DNA of 64,000 bases, from positions 20,497,977 through 20,561,976 of the forward strand of contig OW203989.1 of the NCBI GenBank assembly GCA_934047225.1, written 5' to 3'. The position numbers were made by a program, and so were the translations under genes. The DNA is from Ypsolopha sequella (lineage: Eukaryota; Arthropoda; Insecta; Lepidoptera; Ypsolophidae). Numbering within the stretch: position 1 is the first letter of the stretch; every line of letters starts with the position of its first letter. Under the pieces are notes generated by a model that saw nothing but the letters and a program-made list of their open reading frames with translations, was not told where the DNA came from and searched no databases. Shown one piece after another: positions 9,992-21,845 of this stretch.

Positions 9992-10500
9992 TGTGGCGTG
10001 CTTCACACTCGCCACTATATATGTACTTGGGCCAGCCCCTTACAATTTGAAAGAAACCGTTCCGCTTATGCAGTTTGTACCACACACCAATTAGATCAGG
10101 TGATATGGAGCAGTGGGGTCTACCTCACCCCCGGGTTGGTCTATTCGCTGCTCCGGCACATCGCCGCGGGAGATGATTCATTGAGCTACCAGCAATGAGT
10201 TCAAAAGGAAGGAGATGCCCATCTAAACATTTTCCCAAACTACAACTGGCGCCACACTTTATGACGCCTCGGACGTTAGTATATCTCTCTCTTTCATACA
10301 TCATATATTTCTTTCATATTTTTCTCTCTGTCTCGCTGGTACTAACTTCACTCGGGTTTGGCGCGAACATGAATGCCGCGTTGCGTAGGTGTGCGATGTA
10401 ACCTTGTACGTGCGTATATGAATCCTTAATTTCTTTTTTATGGTAGTGTGTGAATCAGTGATAAATTCGACGTGTATTAATGTAATTCAAAGTATATAAA
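9992..10500. other. No gene seen; moderately GC-rich first half
   Basis: About 10040-10280 is richer in GC than its surroundings and has short frames without stops on the plus strand (9998-10198). I recognise no domain and no convincing splice sites. It may be a fragment of an old repeat. Confidence 0.35.
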
Positions 10501-10793
10501 AATTAAGTTCAAAAACTAAAACCCGATTACTTACGATCACGCTCTAAAAAGTATGAAACAAGAAAATCACAAATATTCATAGTGATGTTCAGAGGATAGC
10601 CGTGGTCGTATGCCACTTTGCCCTAAAGCTTAATACTGTTAGAATGCATTATTTTTTTTATTTAAGGCAGTGTGCATACAACCATGGCTATCCTGTGAAT
10701 ATCACTATGAATGTTTATTTTCTTGTTTCATACTTTTTAGAGCGTGATCGTGAGTAATCGGGTTTTAGTTTTTAAACTTAATTTTATCTAAAT
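10501..10793. mobile_element. Fold-back MITE, about 290 bp
   Basis: Arms of roughly 70-80 bases: AACCCGATTACTTACGATCA on the left pairs with TGATCGTGAGTAATCGGGTT on the right, and pairing continues through AGAGCGTG and TTTCATACTTTTTAG. The centre also pairs (GATAGCCGTGG with CCATGGCTATC). No coding capacity. Confidence 0.85.
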
Positions 10794-11958
10794 TATTTTA
10801 GGTTATTATTTCATGATAATATATTGTTTGTTTTTAATAAATTATTCCAAATTATCGGGTCCATGCAAGCAAAGCCGCGAGCAAAAGCTAACAATATATA
10901 TATTTTTGAAATATGCTTATTAAGTCCTTTCATATGATATCAAACTTTGTTGACTTTTTATTCTCTAGAGGGCGCCACGTTCAATTTATTGTGACGACAC
11001 ATAGCTTATAACTAACGGACGGTCAAGACGCTTTCAACGATACCTAATTTATCAAATTATGATAAGTAGTTTAGAAGTTATAAGAGAACAGATGAACATA
11101 CATACGTACATACATACATACATACATACATACAGGTCAAAATCATAACCCTCCTTTTAGCTTTGCCGTAGTCCTAATTATAGGTAACCATCTTATCTAC
11201 ACCCCAACCGGTAACCCTACTTTTGGCTTCGCCGTAGTCGGGTAAAAAGCTAGACAAATGAAACTAAGTTTATTCCATTAGTCTGCTAAGCAAATCTTAA
11301 TCAAATCCAGGCCGAAGTTATTATTAGATTTATTACATCAGAAAAATGTTTTCGTGGTATTTTACTTCTGAAAATAAAGTTAATTATTTCATTTCATTAT
11401 TTTTTTCATCCAATTTTTAGTTTCCTATTATTATTATATTTTCCTAGTATCGTATATTAAGTTCCCCTTAGCAAAATTTTAAATTTCCTACATAAGTTTA
11501 AAGTAAGTATATTTCCTACATAAGTTTTAAGACAAAAATAAAATACAGGTTGATAAAAATGACGCCCGTACAAAGTTGCTTTTGTTCAAACTCGCGTGAG
11601 GTGGTAGCGAATATCATGGCCGCCATTATGGACTTCGATAATATGATTATCGCTTCGAAAATGGTTTATTTAGTTGTTAAAGAAGCAAAAAACATGATGT
11701 ACTGTTACTTATTGATGATACGATATCCCATCTGGCTTTTTAAATTTTTTTTCATAGTTTTTGCAGCTTTTTACTGTGCAACAAGGCATTTTTAATAGAA
11801 GTTCACACACAAACACACTGCACAATCTCCCGCGGAACACTGAGTCGCGCTTGTGCTAAATTGGCATTTTAGCACTTACGCACTGGGGTCATTTACTCGC
11901 TTCGTTGGCCTGGTCCTTACCTTTAGGTCAATGGCTACCAGCTAATTTCGCTCGAATA
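10794..11958. other. No gene seen; repeat debris
   Basis: Contains the repeat end GCAAAGCCGCGAGCAAAAGC at about 10868, a common lepidopteran repeat terminus also seen at 7810-7835. It also holds a (CATA)n tract and, near 11350-11400, AATAAAGTTAATTATTTCAT, which resembles a LINE 3' end. The 81-residue frame at 11550-11795 has no recognised domain. Confidence 0.4.
11096..11134 (+). repeat. (CATA)n microsatellite
   Basis: A run of CATA units with one CGTA variant, directly followed by CAGGTCAAAATCATAACC. Confidence 0.95.
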
Positions 11959-12185
11959 ACAGTGTGACTGGTTGGGACATTTTTTTTTCCCAACTAGTTA
12001 CACTGTGACTGGTTTCGGTGTGACTCGTTGGGACCAAAGGGAAGAGCTTGTATGACTAGATTGATGGATGTGGAAGAGGCGAAAGAGGTTTGTCTGGATC
12101 GTAGCAGATGGAAATCTGTAGCTTCTGCCTACCCCTCTGGGAGACAGGCGTGAGTATATGTGTGTTTGTATAAATAATATGCGAA
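11959..12185 (+). repeat. Copy of the fold-back core joined to the RTE C-terminal fragment
   Basis: Carries GTGACTGGTTGGGACATTTT, then GTGACTCGTTGGGACC, then the coding remnant TRLMDVEEAKEVCLDRSRW. The order is the same as in the right half of the 6697-9991 element, and it ends in the same ATAAATAATATGCGAAAA flank. The linkage of these two parts is therefore a repeat unit of its own and not peculiar to the fold-back. Confidence 0.8.
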
Positions 12186-12784
12186 AATGAGACAAAATGG
12201 ATTAAATTTATTGTGGATGTGGATTTAGTTATCCTAATAAAAAATAACTTCCAAACTACAAAGAATGTATGATTATCATCAATGAAAATATGAAATCGAC
12301 AATCGACATTTGTTTGAAAGACGGCTTACGATGAAGAATCGTTCAAAAATATAATATTTTTCGGGAATTAATACAAGTATATGAATAAAATCTAATAAAA
12401 ATGAATGAAAAACATTCATTTTGCTTTATTTAGGTATTGGTCAACAATTATTATCTCATTACAACTTATTGTCTTATTTAAGTTTGTTAAAAATAACATT
12501 CAAAGATGGAATCATGTTGCTTTATATTTGAGAATGCACTCATGTTTACACAAGACTGCTGTGTTTGTGTTTGTAAGTGCCGTGTTCGTGAGCCGCACAC
12601 CGACGCAAATCAGACGAAATGAGTTCATTTTTGAAAACCTGATATTCGAGTATCTAAGCAATAATTATAGAATTTGAATAAGTTTGCGAAAAATATGTTA
12701 AATGTACATTGTTTATATTCCCAATTAAATTCATGAATTTATTGCGTCTTCATATATATTACTCAGAAAGTTTGTATGAAAAGG
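12186..12784. other. No gene seen
   Basis: AT-rich. The 90-residue frame at 12405-12677 shows no recognised domain and low-complexity composition. Confidence 0.35.
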
Positions 12785-13131
12785 CCTCCTCTGTTACCAC
12801 CTTAAACAAGCCAATTCCCCAGCCTCGTTTAAGAACCAGTTAAAAAAGTGGCTTATCCAGCAGGCCTTCTACACTGTAGACGAATTCCTTAAAATATAAT
12901 ACTATAAGTGACTAATTATTAATTAATAAGTAATGGTATATATATATATTTTTTGTTATTATTGAATTATGCATTGTTATGACATATTTACTTTTAAGTT
13001 ACTTAGAGTAAGTATATTATTATTATATAATGCTGTGTAAGTTAGGTATTATATGTTTTATAATACCAAATAATAATGACCTGTAACTTACCGTTATTAA
13101 TAAAATCTGTATCTGTATCTGTATCTGTATT
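12785..13131 (+). pseudogene. LINE 3' remnant with (CTGTAT)n tail
   Basis: Positions 12825-12899 read SFKNQLKKWLIQQAFYTVDE followed by FLKI and a stop. This is the typical end of a Jockey/CR1-like LINE ORF2. It is followed by an AT-rich 3' UTR with AATAAAATCTGTATCTGTAT at the end, a hexamer tail characteristic of target-primed insertion. Everything upstream of the last 25 codons is missing or unrecognisable, so this is a strongly 5'-truncated copy. Confidence 0.7.
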
Positions 13132-14261
13132 AAGATCGTATTTTTTTTACCTCACACGAGCAAACAGTTTTTTTGTAAAACAATGCGAGTCAATAATCAA
13201 ATTTTGACAAGCAATTTACTTTGTATGGAATTCTGACCCATATACATGATGCTCATTAGTAGGTACCCTGAAATACTCCATATGTATCAAATAGGAAAGG
13301 GAATGCTCAGGTAATGTGTTAAGAGGAACAACCTAGGGCTTTTAATATATCTTTTTTTACGTAATGAAGTTGACATCCAATAACGTGAGAACGTAGAGGA
13401 TGGATGATAATGGACTGTTCTGACAAGTATTGTGGTGACGACACGTCTGAGGGAAAAATAGATTGTTTGATTCAAAGATAATCTTACAGGTCCTGAACAT
13501 GATATCTGAATGACCCTTAGTCTAATAGACATAAAGGTGCTTTTACAGTGCGACTGTATCTACATTTCGTGGGCTGTTAAAGCCGCCCACCTAAGCAAAT
13601 GTAGCCCTATCACCACGTATTGACACAAGTCACGTAGAGGGTAAACTCTGTAACAGCTGTTAGTGAAATCTGTATCTATTGTGTTTTAGGTATATTATAT
13701 ACTCTATATATTTTTTGATAAATATACAAGGTGTAACAGATAGGTGTAACCATATCTGAAGAGCTTATTCAGTCAATGGTATAGAACAATTTTTACTATG
13801 GAGCCAAACCTGAAATCTCAAAAAAAACTCTACCCTTCTACCTGGGCAGCCAAAGGAAAGCTGTAATAACACGTATACTATAATTTTACAAAAAATAAAA
13901 TATTTGAATGACTGTTTAATAAAGTGCAAACGAAGAGTACCAAAATGAAATAGTTTCATATAGAGCAATCATATAAAATTATGTATCTACTCCCATACTG
14001 CAATAAGGTAATTACAACATCAAAAACGGTTTTATAAGTACTTACATTGTTTGACTGATATTATAATATTACATTATAACACCGCCAGAGAATCAATCAC
14101 AAGCGATAACTGTCTGTCTTAATTTCTTAAGCCACGCCCTCTTTACTCTCTCGCTTCTGATTGGTCTCAGGGCTCAGGGTATCATGACGAGTATCTCTAC
14201 AATCTCATGACGAATGTTATTTTTCAAATTTTTCGTGAAATTGTTATTGATGGTCGTAGAT
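13132..14261. other. No gene seen; part of a dispersed repeat
   Basis: About 13783-13825 (CTATGGAGCCAAACCT and flanks) matches the MITE at 27661-27884 in inverse orientation. ACAAGGTGTAACAGATAGG near 13728 resembles the end of such an element. The remainder has no recognisable content. Confidence 0.4.
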
Positions 14262-14387
14262 AAAGTATTGTGTGCAACTGGACATAATCAGACATTGGGT
14301 CACTCGTGCAAGTCTATTACGAAACGAAAAACAAGCACTCGTATCCCAATGCCTCACATTATGTCACTGTTGCACAAAATACTGTTT
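14262..14387. repeat. Hairpin-forming inverted repeat
   Basis: AAAGTATTGTGTGCAAC pairs with GTTGCACAAAATACTGTTT, and pairing continues through GACATAAT and CATTGGG with a few mismatches. The loop of about 25 bases is AAACGAAAAACAAG-like. Small fold-back, no coding capacity. Confidence 0.75.
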
Positions 14388-15265
14388 ATTTAGTCTTTAG
14401 TTCGTTAGTCCGAGCACCTGATAGGGTGGGGCACCTTTGCCTGGGACCAGCTACGCCCAACTAGACTGTATTATGGTAACTAAGTGCTTGGGAAGACACG
14501 TTTGGGTCCATTTTTCTGCCCGAAGTACGGCGATAGGGCTCACCATACATTTTGCTAGGCCGTTATAAAAATAGTTGTACGAGTATGGACCATGCCAAGT
14601 CAATGCAAAAAATGCATTAGTTTTTACAGACCCTGAGCTTAGTGGACCAAAATCAAAGGAAACTTTTTGTACAACTTGCTTTTGACAGCCTCAATATCCT
14701 ATTACAACTTGGAACTTGGAATTAACGACTGTATGATGAAAGCAGTACAGCGCGGAAGCGATGAAGTTCCAAGTTCCGGAACTGATTCCACACACTTCAA
14801 CAAGTTATACGAGCAGACTACTTAGAATTCACTAGCTACTTAATTAAGTAGCAATATGCTTCAACTTATTTTGTTCGCGGAGTTTTTGGCTACACGATTC
14901 TTGAATTGAAAATATTCCTGAATCTCCATCTCAACCTGAATCTAAACTCATTTAACCACTTAATCTACGGATCATACTGAACTTTTTAGAAACATGTAGG
15001 TGCAAATGCAAAAAAGCGAATATGATTTTATTTGATTTTTTTGCTGGTATGTGTTTGGGAAAGTACTTTAAGACTTAACTGCCAGGAGGAAGATCTACGA
15101 GTATTTTATAACGCTGCCTTAAAACCTGCCCATAGTTTAGTGAAAAAAAAAACAGTCCTGCGTTAACGCTTTCCTTTTTTACTTGTCTATCCTGCTCAGT
15201 GGAAGCGGGCCGCTCAGAAATCTTGCGATTTCAAGGTGTTTTTATTCATTATTTTGGAATTTGCT
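14388..15265. other. No gene seen
   Basis: Contains a local imperfect inverted repeat around 14705-14785 (ACTTGGAACTTGG against AAGTTCCAAGTTCC). No coding signal. Confidence 0.35.
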
Positions 15266-15721
15266 TGGATTAAATTATGTTAAGGGGTGTTAATTCGAAA
15301 AATATTTCGAGATTTAGGTTTAATAAGCCGTATTTTAGAACTTGTGGTCTAAAAACCTAATGAAAAACCTCAAAATAAAATAAAATAAAATAAAAATGAT
15401 GATGGATATTTTTACGAAAAAGCTGCAACTTCCATTTGCCTTCGTGTGACGTCATTTGACATATGGCTGTTTAGAAACGTGTCCTTTGCTATCAAGACAA
15501 ATTTATAATAATTTTTTTCCGACTAATTTGACAGCTGGATGATAGATAAGTAGACAGACAGAGACAGACCACTTTTTTTATAAGCAATTACACATCAAAT
15601 CAGTGTAATGTCTAAAATTCTCAAGTGACATCATATCGGACAATTCTTTAAAAAATCATAAAAAATAATGGTTAATTTATATACCAAAATAATGAAAACT
15701 GTGTCCTGAAATGACGTAAAT
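15266..15721 (+). repeat. Interspersed repeat E, uninterrupted copy
   Basis: Matches the minus strand of 62279-62590 and then 60364-60474 in order, the two halves of a second copy split by a LINE. Shared landmarks: GATTAAATTATGTTAAGG, AAGCTGCAACTTCCATTTGC, GTCTGTCTCTGTCTG-like sequence in complement, and GACATCATATCGGACAATTC. It includes a short (AAAAT)n insertion near 15377-15398. Noncoding, class unknown. Confidence 0.8.
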
Positions 15722-16681
15722 TCTCTGAAAAATAATTGAAAAATAATCTTTTAAAAAGGAATAATAGGATTTTTAATATGACGGCCGTATTTTATAAATC
15801 ATTTTGTACGACATTTATTTTGGTATAAGTTTTATTATCCAAAACCTAATATCACTCAAATAAAATGTTATTTCCATTTCACCTATTCGAAAAATGACAA
15901 TTGGCTTTAGGGGATAGCATGAGCCAAAGTCAATTTTATTCCCATGGGAGTTTGCGCTTTCTCTCTTCTGATTAGTCCGCAATTGCGCTTCTGATAGATT
16001 AACGTCATTTAACCAAAGAGGTCGAACGCATAATTTATGAAGCCGGCTGGTTACTCTTTGCCGAAATGCAAACTGAAAAAAAAAAAAATCTTCTTCATAT
16101 CTTTTCATTGGCGGAACTAATGTGCGGAGTCCACATTATCGGAAGCCAGATAAAATGACATTGAATTGAATTTAATTCATTTATTTTTTTCAGAAACTTT
16201 CATGCGAGGCTTCGCTAAATTATTGTAAATAATAATTACAAATGAGTTCGAGCCGTGATAGTGATAAAATGAAACACATGAAAACATGTTGCAGCTAATG
16301 TGGTGACAACAATTTATTACCATAAAATACCAGGTACTCGTTTTTCTAATTTTGTGAAATAGTGTTTATCACTCAGGCGGTATTCACTACTTTAGAATCC
16401 TTCGCTTCGCTCTGAATTCAAAATAACGCCCTCGACGTACAAAATATTACTTTGGTCCCTTGTAACGAACTAACTATTAGATCATAGTAAAGCCCTTACT
16501 TTGCGATTTTATCGGAAAGAGACAAAATCGGGAGAATCCCCCCATAAGGTGCACGCATAACTTTGTGTAAATTCAAATATTTCCCAAACTATTTAATGAT
16601 TTGCGCGGGTGTTACTTTGAAAAAGTTGTCTAGGGTGCGATATGTATGCCAAATCTCAAGCTTGTATCGCTGAGCCTCATC
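15722..16681. other. No gene seen
   Basis: A 97-codon minus-strand frame (15815-16108) has no recognised domain. The rest is AT-rich without splice-bounded frames. Confidence 0.35.
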
Positions 16682-17189
16682 CGCTAGATCAGGGGTCTCC
16701 AAACTTTTTTACCTAAGGGCCACACTGATTTCTCCACTAAGTCCCGAGGGCCAAGACTATAATAGCTCATGCTTCCAAAATACTAGGGGACTAGGGACTA
16801 GCCGGTCAGTGAGATATCTATTGTACAGGGCGCAGGAGAGTTCCCCGTTCCGTTTGCAATTTCGGTTGGTACTTCGGACAACATTAACCATTGCGACGGA
16901 GTTAGCTGCAGCGCGTGCTGTACGCAGACCTTGATATTGTAAATAACATTTTTATAATAACACTACTTCTTACTTTTAGATAAATACGTTTGATAACATT
17001 TTGATAACATTGATAAAATTGCATCACGTCAATATTACTTATACGTTTGTAAATATAAAAAAACTATAGTGGGATCTATCCCAGGTTTCTAAACCGGGCA
17101 TGTCCCGCCAGCGACCGCGGGCCGGATTGGTGGTGCTCGCGGGCCGGTCTTGGCTCGCAGGCCGTAGTTTGGAGACCCCTGCGCTAGAT
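16682..17189. mobile_element. Nonautonomous hAT-type element with 8 bp target duplication
   Basis: The element spans 16690-17181 (492 bp). It starts CAGGGGTCTCCAAACT and ends with the exact complement AGTTTGGAGACCCCTG. Both sides are flanked by the same octamer CGCTAGAT (16682-16689 and 17182-17189). An 8 bp duplication plus a CAG-starting terminal repeat of this kind is diagnostic of the hAT superfamily. There is no transposase frame. The interior is GC-richer than the host DNA near its 3' end. Confidence 0.95.
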
Positions 17190-18685
17190 GCAGAGCGCAC
17201 CAGGAGCAAGTGACGTTAACATTTGAGGAAACTAAATGTTCAGTGCCTGCTTTCATATATTTCGTTTTACTTGTATACCGGGTATATTAGTAAACTTAAA
17301 GCATAAATTAATTAAAATAAGTTCTAAACCAAAAGCTAGACGGTATCAAAATTCTGTCAACGACCGAATTCCGTCAATGCCGATGCCATCCGTTAAAGAT
17401 TTATTTGACACCCCATATAATGAATATTTAAAAAAAAAAAATGAAATCGAAGATTTTCTATATCATTAACAATTATTCCAAACATGTACCCAAAAAAGTA
17501 TCAAAAATGGTTGAAATTTTCAAATGGGTGCATTTCCTAACTTTTGCGATTTCAAAAATGCTCTAGAAATGGATCATTTAACATTAAAAAAAAAGTACAT
17601 ACCTATAATATGTCAAAATTCCTGTATCCGAAGTTTAACCCTGACCCAAGTTATGTTAAATACAAGTATGTAAAAATGGTCTTTAATTTATCAATCAGGG
17701 GTCTAGTTACGTTGATAAAAAAACCAATCATGTGCCATGTGAAAAATTACGGGGGGGTAACCTTCCCCCTCCCTCCTTCTCCTCCCAAACACCTTAAGAA
17801 GATGTCTATTTGTCTATTATTTTTTATAGATATATATTGGATCTAAACTTGAAAAGTATTTTCTTTTTTCCGCTGATGCCATTGCATCAAATTGGCTAAG
17901 GTCGGGTGTCAATACTTAAGAGGATGGCATACCCAAGCAACTATTTTATTACCCGTCCAGCACAATAAGTCCAATGGCAAAGACCTTATTTGCTTTTGAT
18001 AGAGGCGATTATATGTTGGCTCACTGGCCTCTTTTTCTTGGACGCGTAATAATAGTGATCACGCAGCGAAACCACAAATTGGTGTGTTTTTAGCTAATAC
18101 TGAAATATTTTGCAGGGACAAAAATATTGGATTTAAGTAGTATCCTTTCATATTTCTTTTACCTATTTTATGAAAGAAAAAAAACAAGTTGATCTCTTAA
18201 CCGCGTTCTTAAAACGAACGTTTGAAAACCAAAAAAAGGGGGTGGAAAACATTTTTTTTTTGACACAACTATAAATCTTGATACATTGTTTATAAGTAAA
18301 ATCCCTAGATAAAAGATTAATAAATTAAACATTTTTTCTTCAATATAAGGAGATACCTAGCTTCTTGCAATGAACACTTGAAAACCTGGCGTTGTTGATG
18401 TTCTAGCGTCAGGTGTCCCGTTAATGAATTGATAATAATGAAACTTCAGTCTAGTTGGCCGTTCGCTTCCTATTTTGTTATTCAGAGGACTTGCATAATT
18501 TTGGATGTTTTCTTTTCATATTCTCCCACTTGGCACACTATAGTCTGTACCTCGCCCTAATTAATGTTTCGCCAATACTTTCCTCCCAATATTGCCACCA
18601 AAATTAACTTCGTTCCGAGTGTGTTACGTTAGATTTCAGGGGGGGGGGGGATAAATCCCAATTATCCCCCCACTCGATACGTGAT
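17190..18685. other. No gene seen
   Basis: Short frames at 17236-17469 and 17544-17846 have no recognised domain. Poly(A) and poly(G) runs (for example ten G at about 18641-18650) occur. A polypyrimidine tract with AG near 17800-17830 lacks a coding partner. Confidence 0.35.
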
Positions 18686-18897
18686 TGGAATAGTCCCGAA
18701 ATATCCAGCCATGGGTGCAATTGCTGGAGTCGCGCCGTGACATCAACTTTAAAGCGTTCGCGGTGCGAGTGCCGGACTGTTTTCTGCGCTTTGTCATGGA
18801 CTTTTGGCCGCAGGGCGTGGTGTTCCGTCGCTTCCGCGGACAAGTGTCACAGGACAGCACAAAGACATATTGCATAAGTGAAATGACACTAACGTAG
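18686..18897. other. GC-rich island with open frames, identity unknown
   Basis: About 200 bases markedly richer in GC than the flanks, with open frames on both strands. The plus frame 18715-18897 (60 residues) contains FKAFAVRVPDCFLRFVMDFW; overlapping minus frames of 79 residues also exist. I do not recognise any of them. It could be a host exon, a fragment of an unknown mobile element or a chance island. No splice site is clearly better than the rest. Confidence 0.3.
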
Positions 18898-19637
18898 TAT
18901 TAATCTCTATTATTAACACGATTCTGTAAAATAATATGTATTTGGTTCTAAGGTATTTATCTATGGGCCTTAGATGTCTGAAATAATTGGATATTATTAT
19001 TATTATTGTATCCTCTTCTTGGGCTCTACCGCGTAATTCTTATTTGTATCAACTTCAAGCAAATGCATACGAAATTCAACGCGTGCAAAAGAGATGGCAT
19101 GTTAGGCGGGCGTCGTCACACGCACGTCAAATTTCAATCTCAAGTTGATGTTGATGAAAATGATAATTACGAGGTAGACCCGCTGATTGTATAATATACA
19201 ACCAAACAAACCCAGAGATTTTAATATAAGGGTTGTGGCAAAAGTACTCTTAAAATGTAATGCTAGCAATTTCCATAAATATCTCTTAAAGTAAAACTGG
19301 CATCCTTACTTGCACGTCTATTCACTTCCGACATCAAGAAGAAAAGTATCTCACTTTATTAGCAGCAGAATCCGTGAAAGTTCTCCAGTTACCATGTGTT
19401 TATGTGAGAAACTTGCGTTATCCTCGCTCGCTCGCTACATTCAGCGAAACTTCCCAACTACGGACAGACACCCGGCTGAAAACGGTGACTTCGCGAAAAA
19501 CTGCTCCGTTCAATAAGTTGCTAACTTCGTCGCTAGAAAATGCTGCTTCTGTAGTTACCCCGGCTTGTGTCATTTAAATAAGAGTTCCAGGCAAATTCTT
19601 GCCTTGTTTGCATTGGCTTCGTATTTGTGTGATCGTA
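18898..19637. other. No gene seen
   Basis: Several 60-70 codon frames (19006-19194, 19310-19577) without recognised domains. A CGCTCGCTCGCT run lies at about 19424. Confidence 0.35.
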
Positions 19638-19956
19638 ATATACAGAGTGTTTGGAATATCGATGTAAATATTTTGAGAGATGATAAAGTATGTGAATTTG
19701 AACATTTCTGAGTGAATTTAACACAAAGTTTTGTAGTTTTCGAGATATAGATAAGTTTTTTGGTTTTGCCTAGGACTTAATATTAGGTAACTGCAATTGC
19801 AAATAATAATACACTTTTTATGGCTGAAAGTAATAATTTAACAACTAAAAAAAAACAGAACTTATGCATAATAGTAAATTCAGTCAAAAATTTTCGAAAT
19901 CACTGCCTTTATCATCCGTGAAAACATTTACATCGATGTCCCAAACATTCTGTATA
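19638..19956. mobile_element. MITE, about 320 bp
   Basis: Left end ATATACAGAGTGTTTGGAA, right end the near complement of TATACAGAATGTTTGGGA. The inverted match runs on through ATCGATGTAAAT and GATGATAAAG, about 50 bases with mismatches. No coding capacity. Its right end touches, within a few bases, the left end of MITE B copy 2. Confidence 0.85.
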
Positions 19957-20229
19957 TACAAGTGACTTTTTGATCATCGTCCAAATTGATACTGGAGGCT
20001 TGGTAAGTGATCAGCCTCATGAATCGACAACAATTTCTGTGAAATTCGTATAATATAATTTCGACTTCCCATAGTAATTCACTCGCAGTCCTGGATGTGT
20101 CACTATGGGGAGTCGAAATTTCATTTCATGAATTTTACAAAAATCGTTATTGGTTCATGATGCTGATCACTTACCAAGGCTCAAGTATGAATTTGGACGA
20201 TGTTCACAAAATCTTCTTGTATAGTTCAT
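19955..20229. mobile_element. MITE family B, copy 2
   Basis: Clearest copy of the family. The left end TATACAAG...CATCGTCCAAATT continues into GGCTTGGTAAGTGATCAG, and the right end is the reverse complement of both. The terminal inverted repeat is about 65 bases with mismatches. The inner part contains a second inverted pair around TCGACTTCCCATAGT. Confidence 0.8.
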
Positions 20230-20244
20230 ACTCGTTTGTGGTAC

Positions 20245-20590
20245 GTATAACAGTAGTTTGCAAAACTGGTGCATAACATAAAAGAGGTTATTAAAACACG
20301 AGTGTGATTTTAAAAACGAGCCTTAGTTGGCCAGTTTTTTAATAAGTGTTTCAATACCTTGTTATTTGTATGTCATACACTTATGTTATGTGTATGTTAT
20401 CTAAACTAATGCAATAGGTACAGTTACCTACTTAACCATACAATTTTGGTGACATTTATTGTAAGCTTTCTTGATTTTGCTACTTCAACGTTGTTCGTCA
20501 TTTTCGTTGCTCATTATCACTGCTGTCAGACATTTTTGACCACAGTAAAACATTTAACCAACAAAAACATAGTAAGTGTAGTAAGGAATT
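20245..20590 (+). repeat. Interspersed repeat F, copy 1
   Basis: Diverged match to 50106-50400 in the same orientation: both contain ATGCAATAGGT.ACAGTTACCT-like sequence, GTAAGCTTTCTTGATTTT, and TCAGACATTTTTG.CCA. No coding capacity. Copies differ by many small indels, so they are old. Confidence 0.65.
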
Positions 20591-21689
20591 CAAGCCACAA
20601 AATAGCAATAGGTAGAACATTTTTTTTGGTGGTATGAAAATAAAATGTTGCACATGTTGTTTTAAGTTGATAATTCGTATAATATTTTTTTGTTTATTTA
20701 TGGTTTGGCCATAAACGAGAAGTAGATAGGCTTTAAAAAGTACCCAATTGGCGATAAGAGTAGCAATAATGTATGATTTGACAGTTCTAATTTATTACTT
20801 GTAAATAGCTAGATAGTTGGTAGTGGTTATAAATAACATCACAAGTAAAATGTTAGAATAAGTACGGAAAATACTAAGCTATTACAAAATCCAGTCAAAG
20901 ATAATTTGAATTTCTTATCAACTCTCGAGCAACAGTCAAGAACTCATTACACGAAGTAACAAAGTCTTTTAAATATTACTCTAAACTTTAAATTGCATTT
21001 TAACGTAATACTTTTGCACTTTAAATATATTTCCGCTCCAGGTAAGTACAAGTAAGTGGTACGCTCCGATACAAGTCCTTATTAAAAATACAAAAGTTCT
21101 TGCAAGCGCTCTTGGGTTAGCAAGCTCTAGTTAGCTGAAGAACTTCTACGTAACAGGTGCCTAGCTTCTTTACAATTAGTTACAGCGGCACTTTGCGTCA
21201 TAAGGACTTGTCTAACTTTAAAACACGGACGTTTTGATAGGAAGAAAAGAAGTAACTTGGTGAAATGACAAATGGTTAGTGCAAGTATTGAACTCACGGA
21301 ACGTCTACATGGGTCTTATTATTATTTTTTTTTTGTCTATGTATATTTGTTTTATAAGTTTTATTTTAATTGTCCCTTTTTCATTGTGTAAACATATGTT
21401 GTTGTTATATTATATGTCTACCAATAACTTTATTATCTATACGTTACAATAGTTAATATTTTACTATGGATACTTAATGTACCTAACAGTATTCGCACAA
21501 AATAATATTCACTGGTACCCCAAGTTACTAGCCTAGCTAAAATTGGGGACCCCTGGTTAATCAGTATTTTTTAAGTTATGTGCAGATGTATATTCCAAAT
21601 GTATTTTTGTTAATTTTGCATTTTAATTTGATTTGCTTTTGCAATAAACTTATTTTTTTATTTTAAATGGTAACTAACATCAACGACAT
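20591..21689. other. No gene seen
   Basis: AT-rich, with nothing recognisable except a possible polyadenylation-like AATAAA near 21644. Confidence 0.35.
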
Positions 21690-21845
21690 TGTACAGCGCA
21701 AGCGCTAGCCCGCAGTGCGAGGCGCAACATCGTCGCGGAAGCGTCTTCACTCGCCCAGAAGAAGGCAGTCTGAATCTGCTGAAACTGGTCGGCTATCCCG
21801 ATCAAAAAATAGTTATTGAAGTGAACCGTTTTGCAGTTATCATGT
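21690..21845 (+). repeat. Repeat G, partial copy 1
   Basis: GC-rich 130 base block matching 43350-43478 at high identity: shared AGGCAGTCT.AATCTGCTG and AAACTGGTCGGCT.TCCCGA. The other copy lies inside a 278 bp insertion flanked by a 13 bp duplication, so this is a retro-inserted sequence of unknown source. The 70-residue frame here is not preserved in the other copy. Confidence 0.65.

Noticed and set aside
12405..12677. 90-residue plus-strand frame as a gene
   Set aside because: No domain, no splice context and low-complexity, AT-driven composition; a frame of this size is expected by chance in 64 kb.
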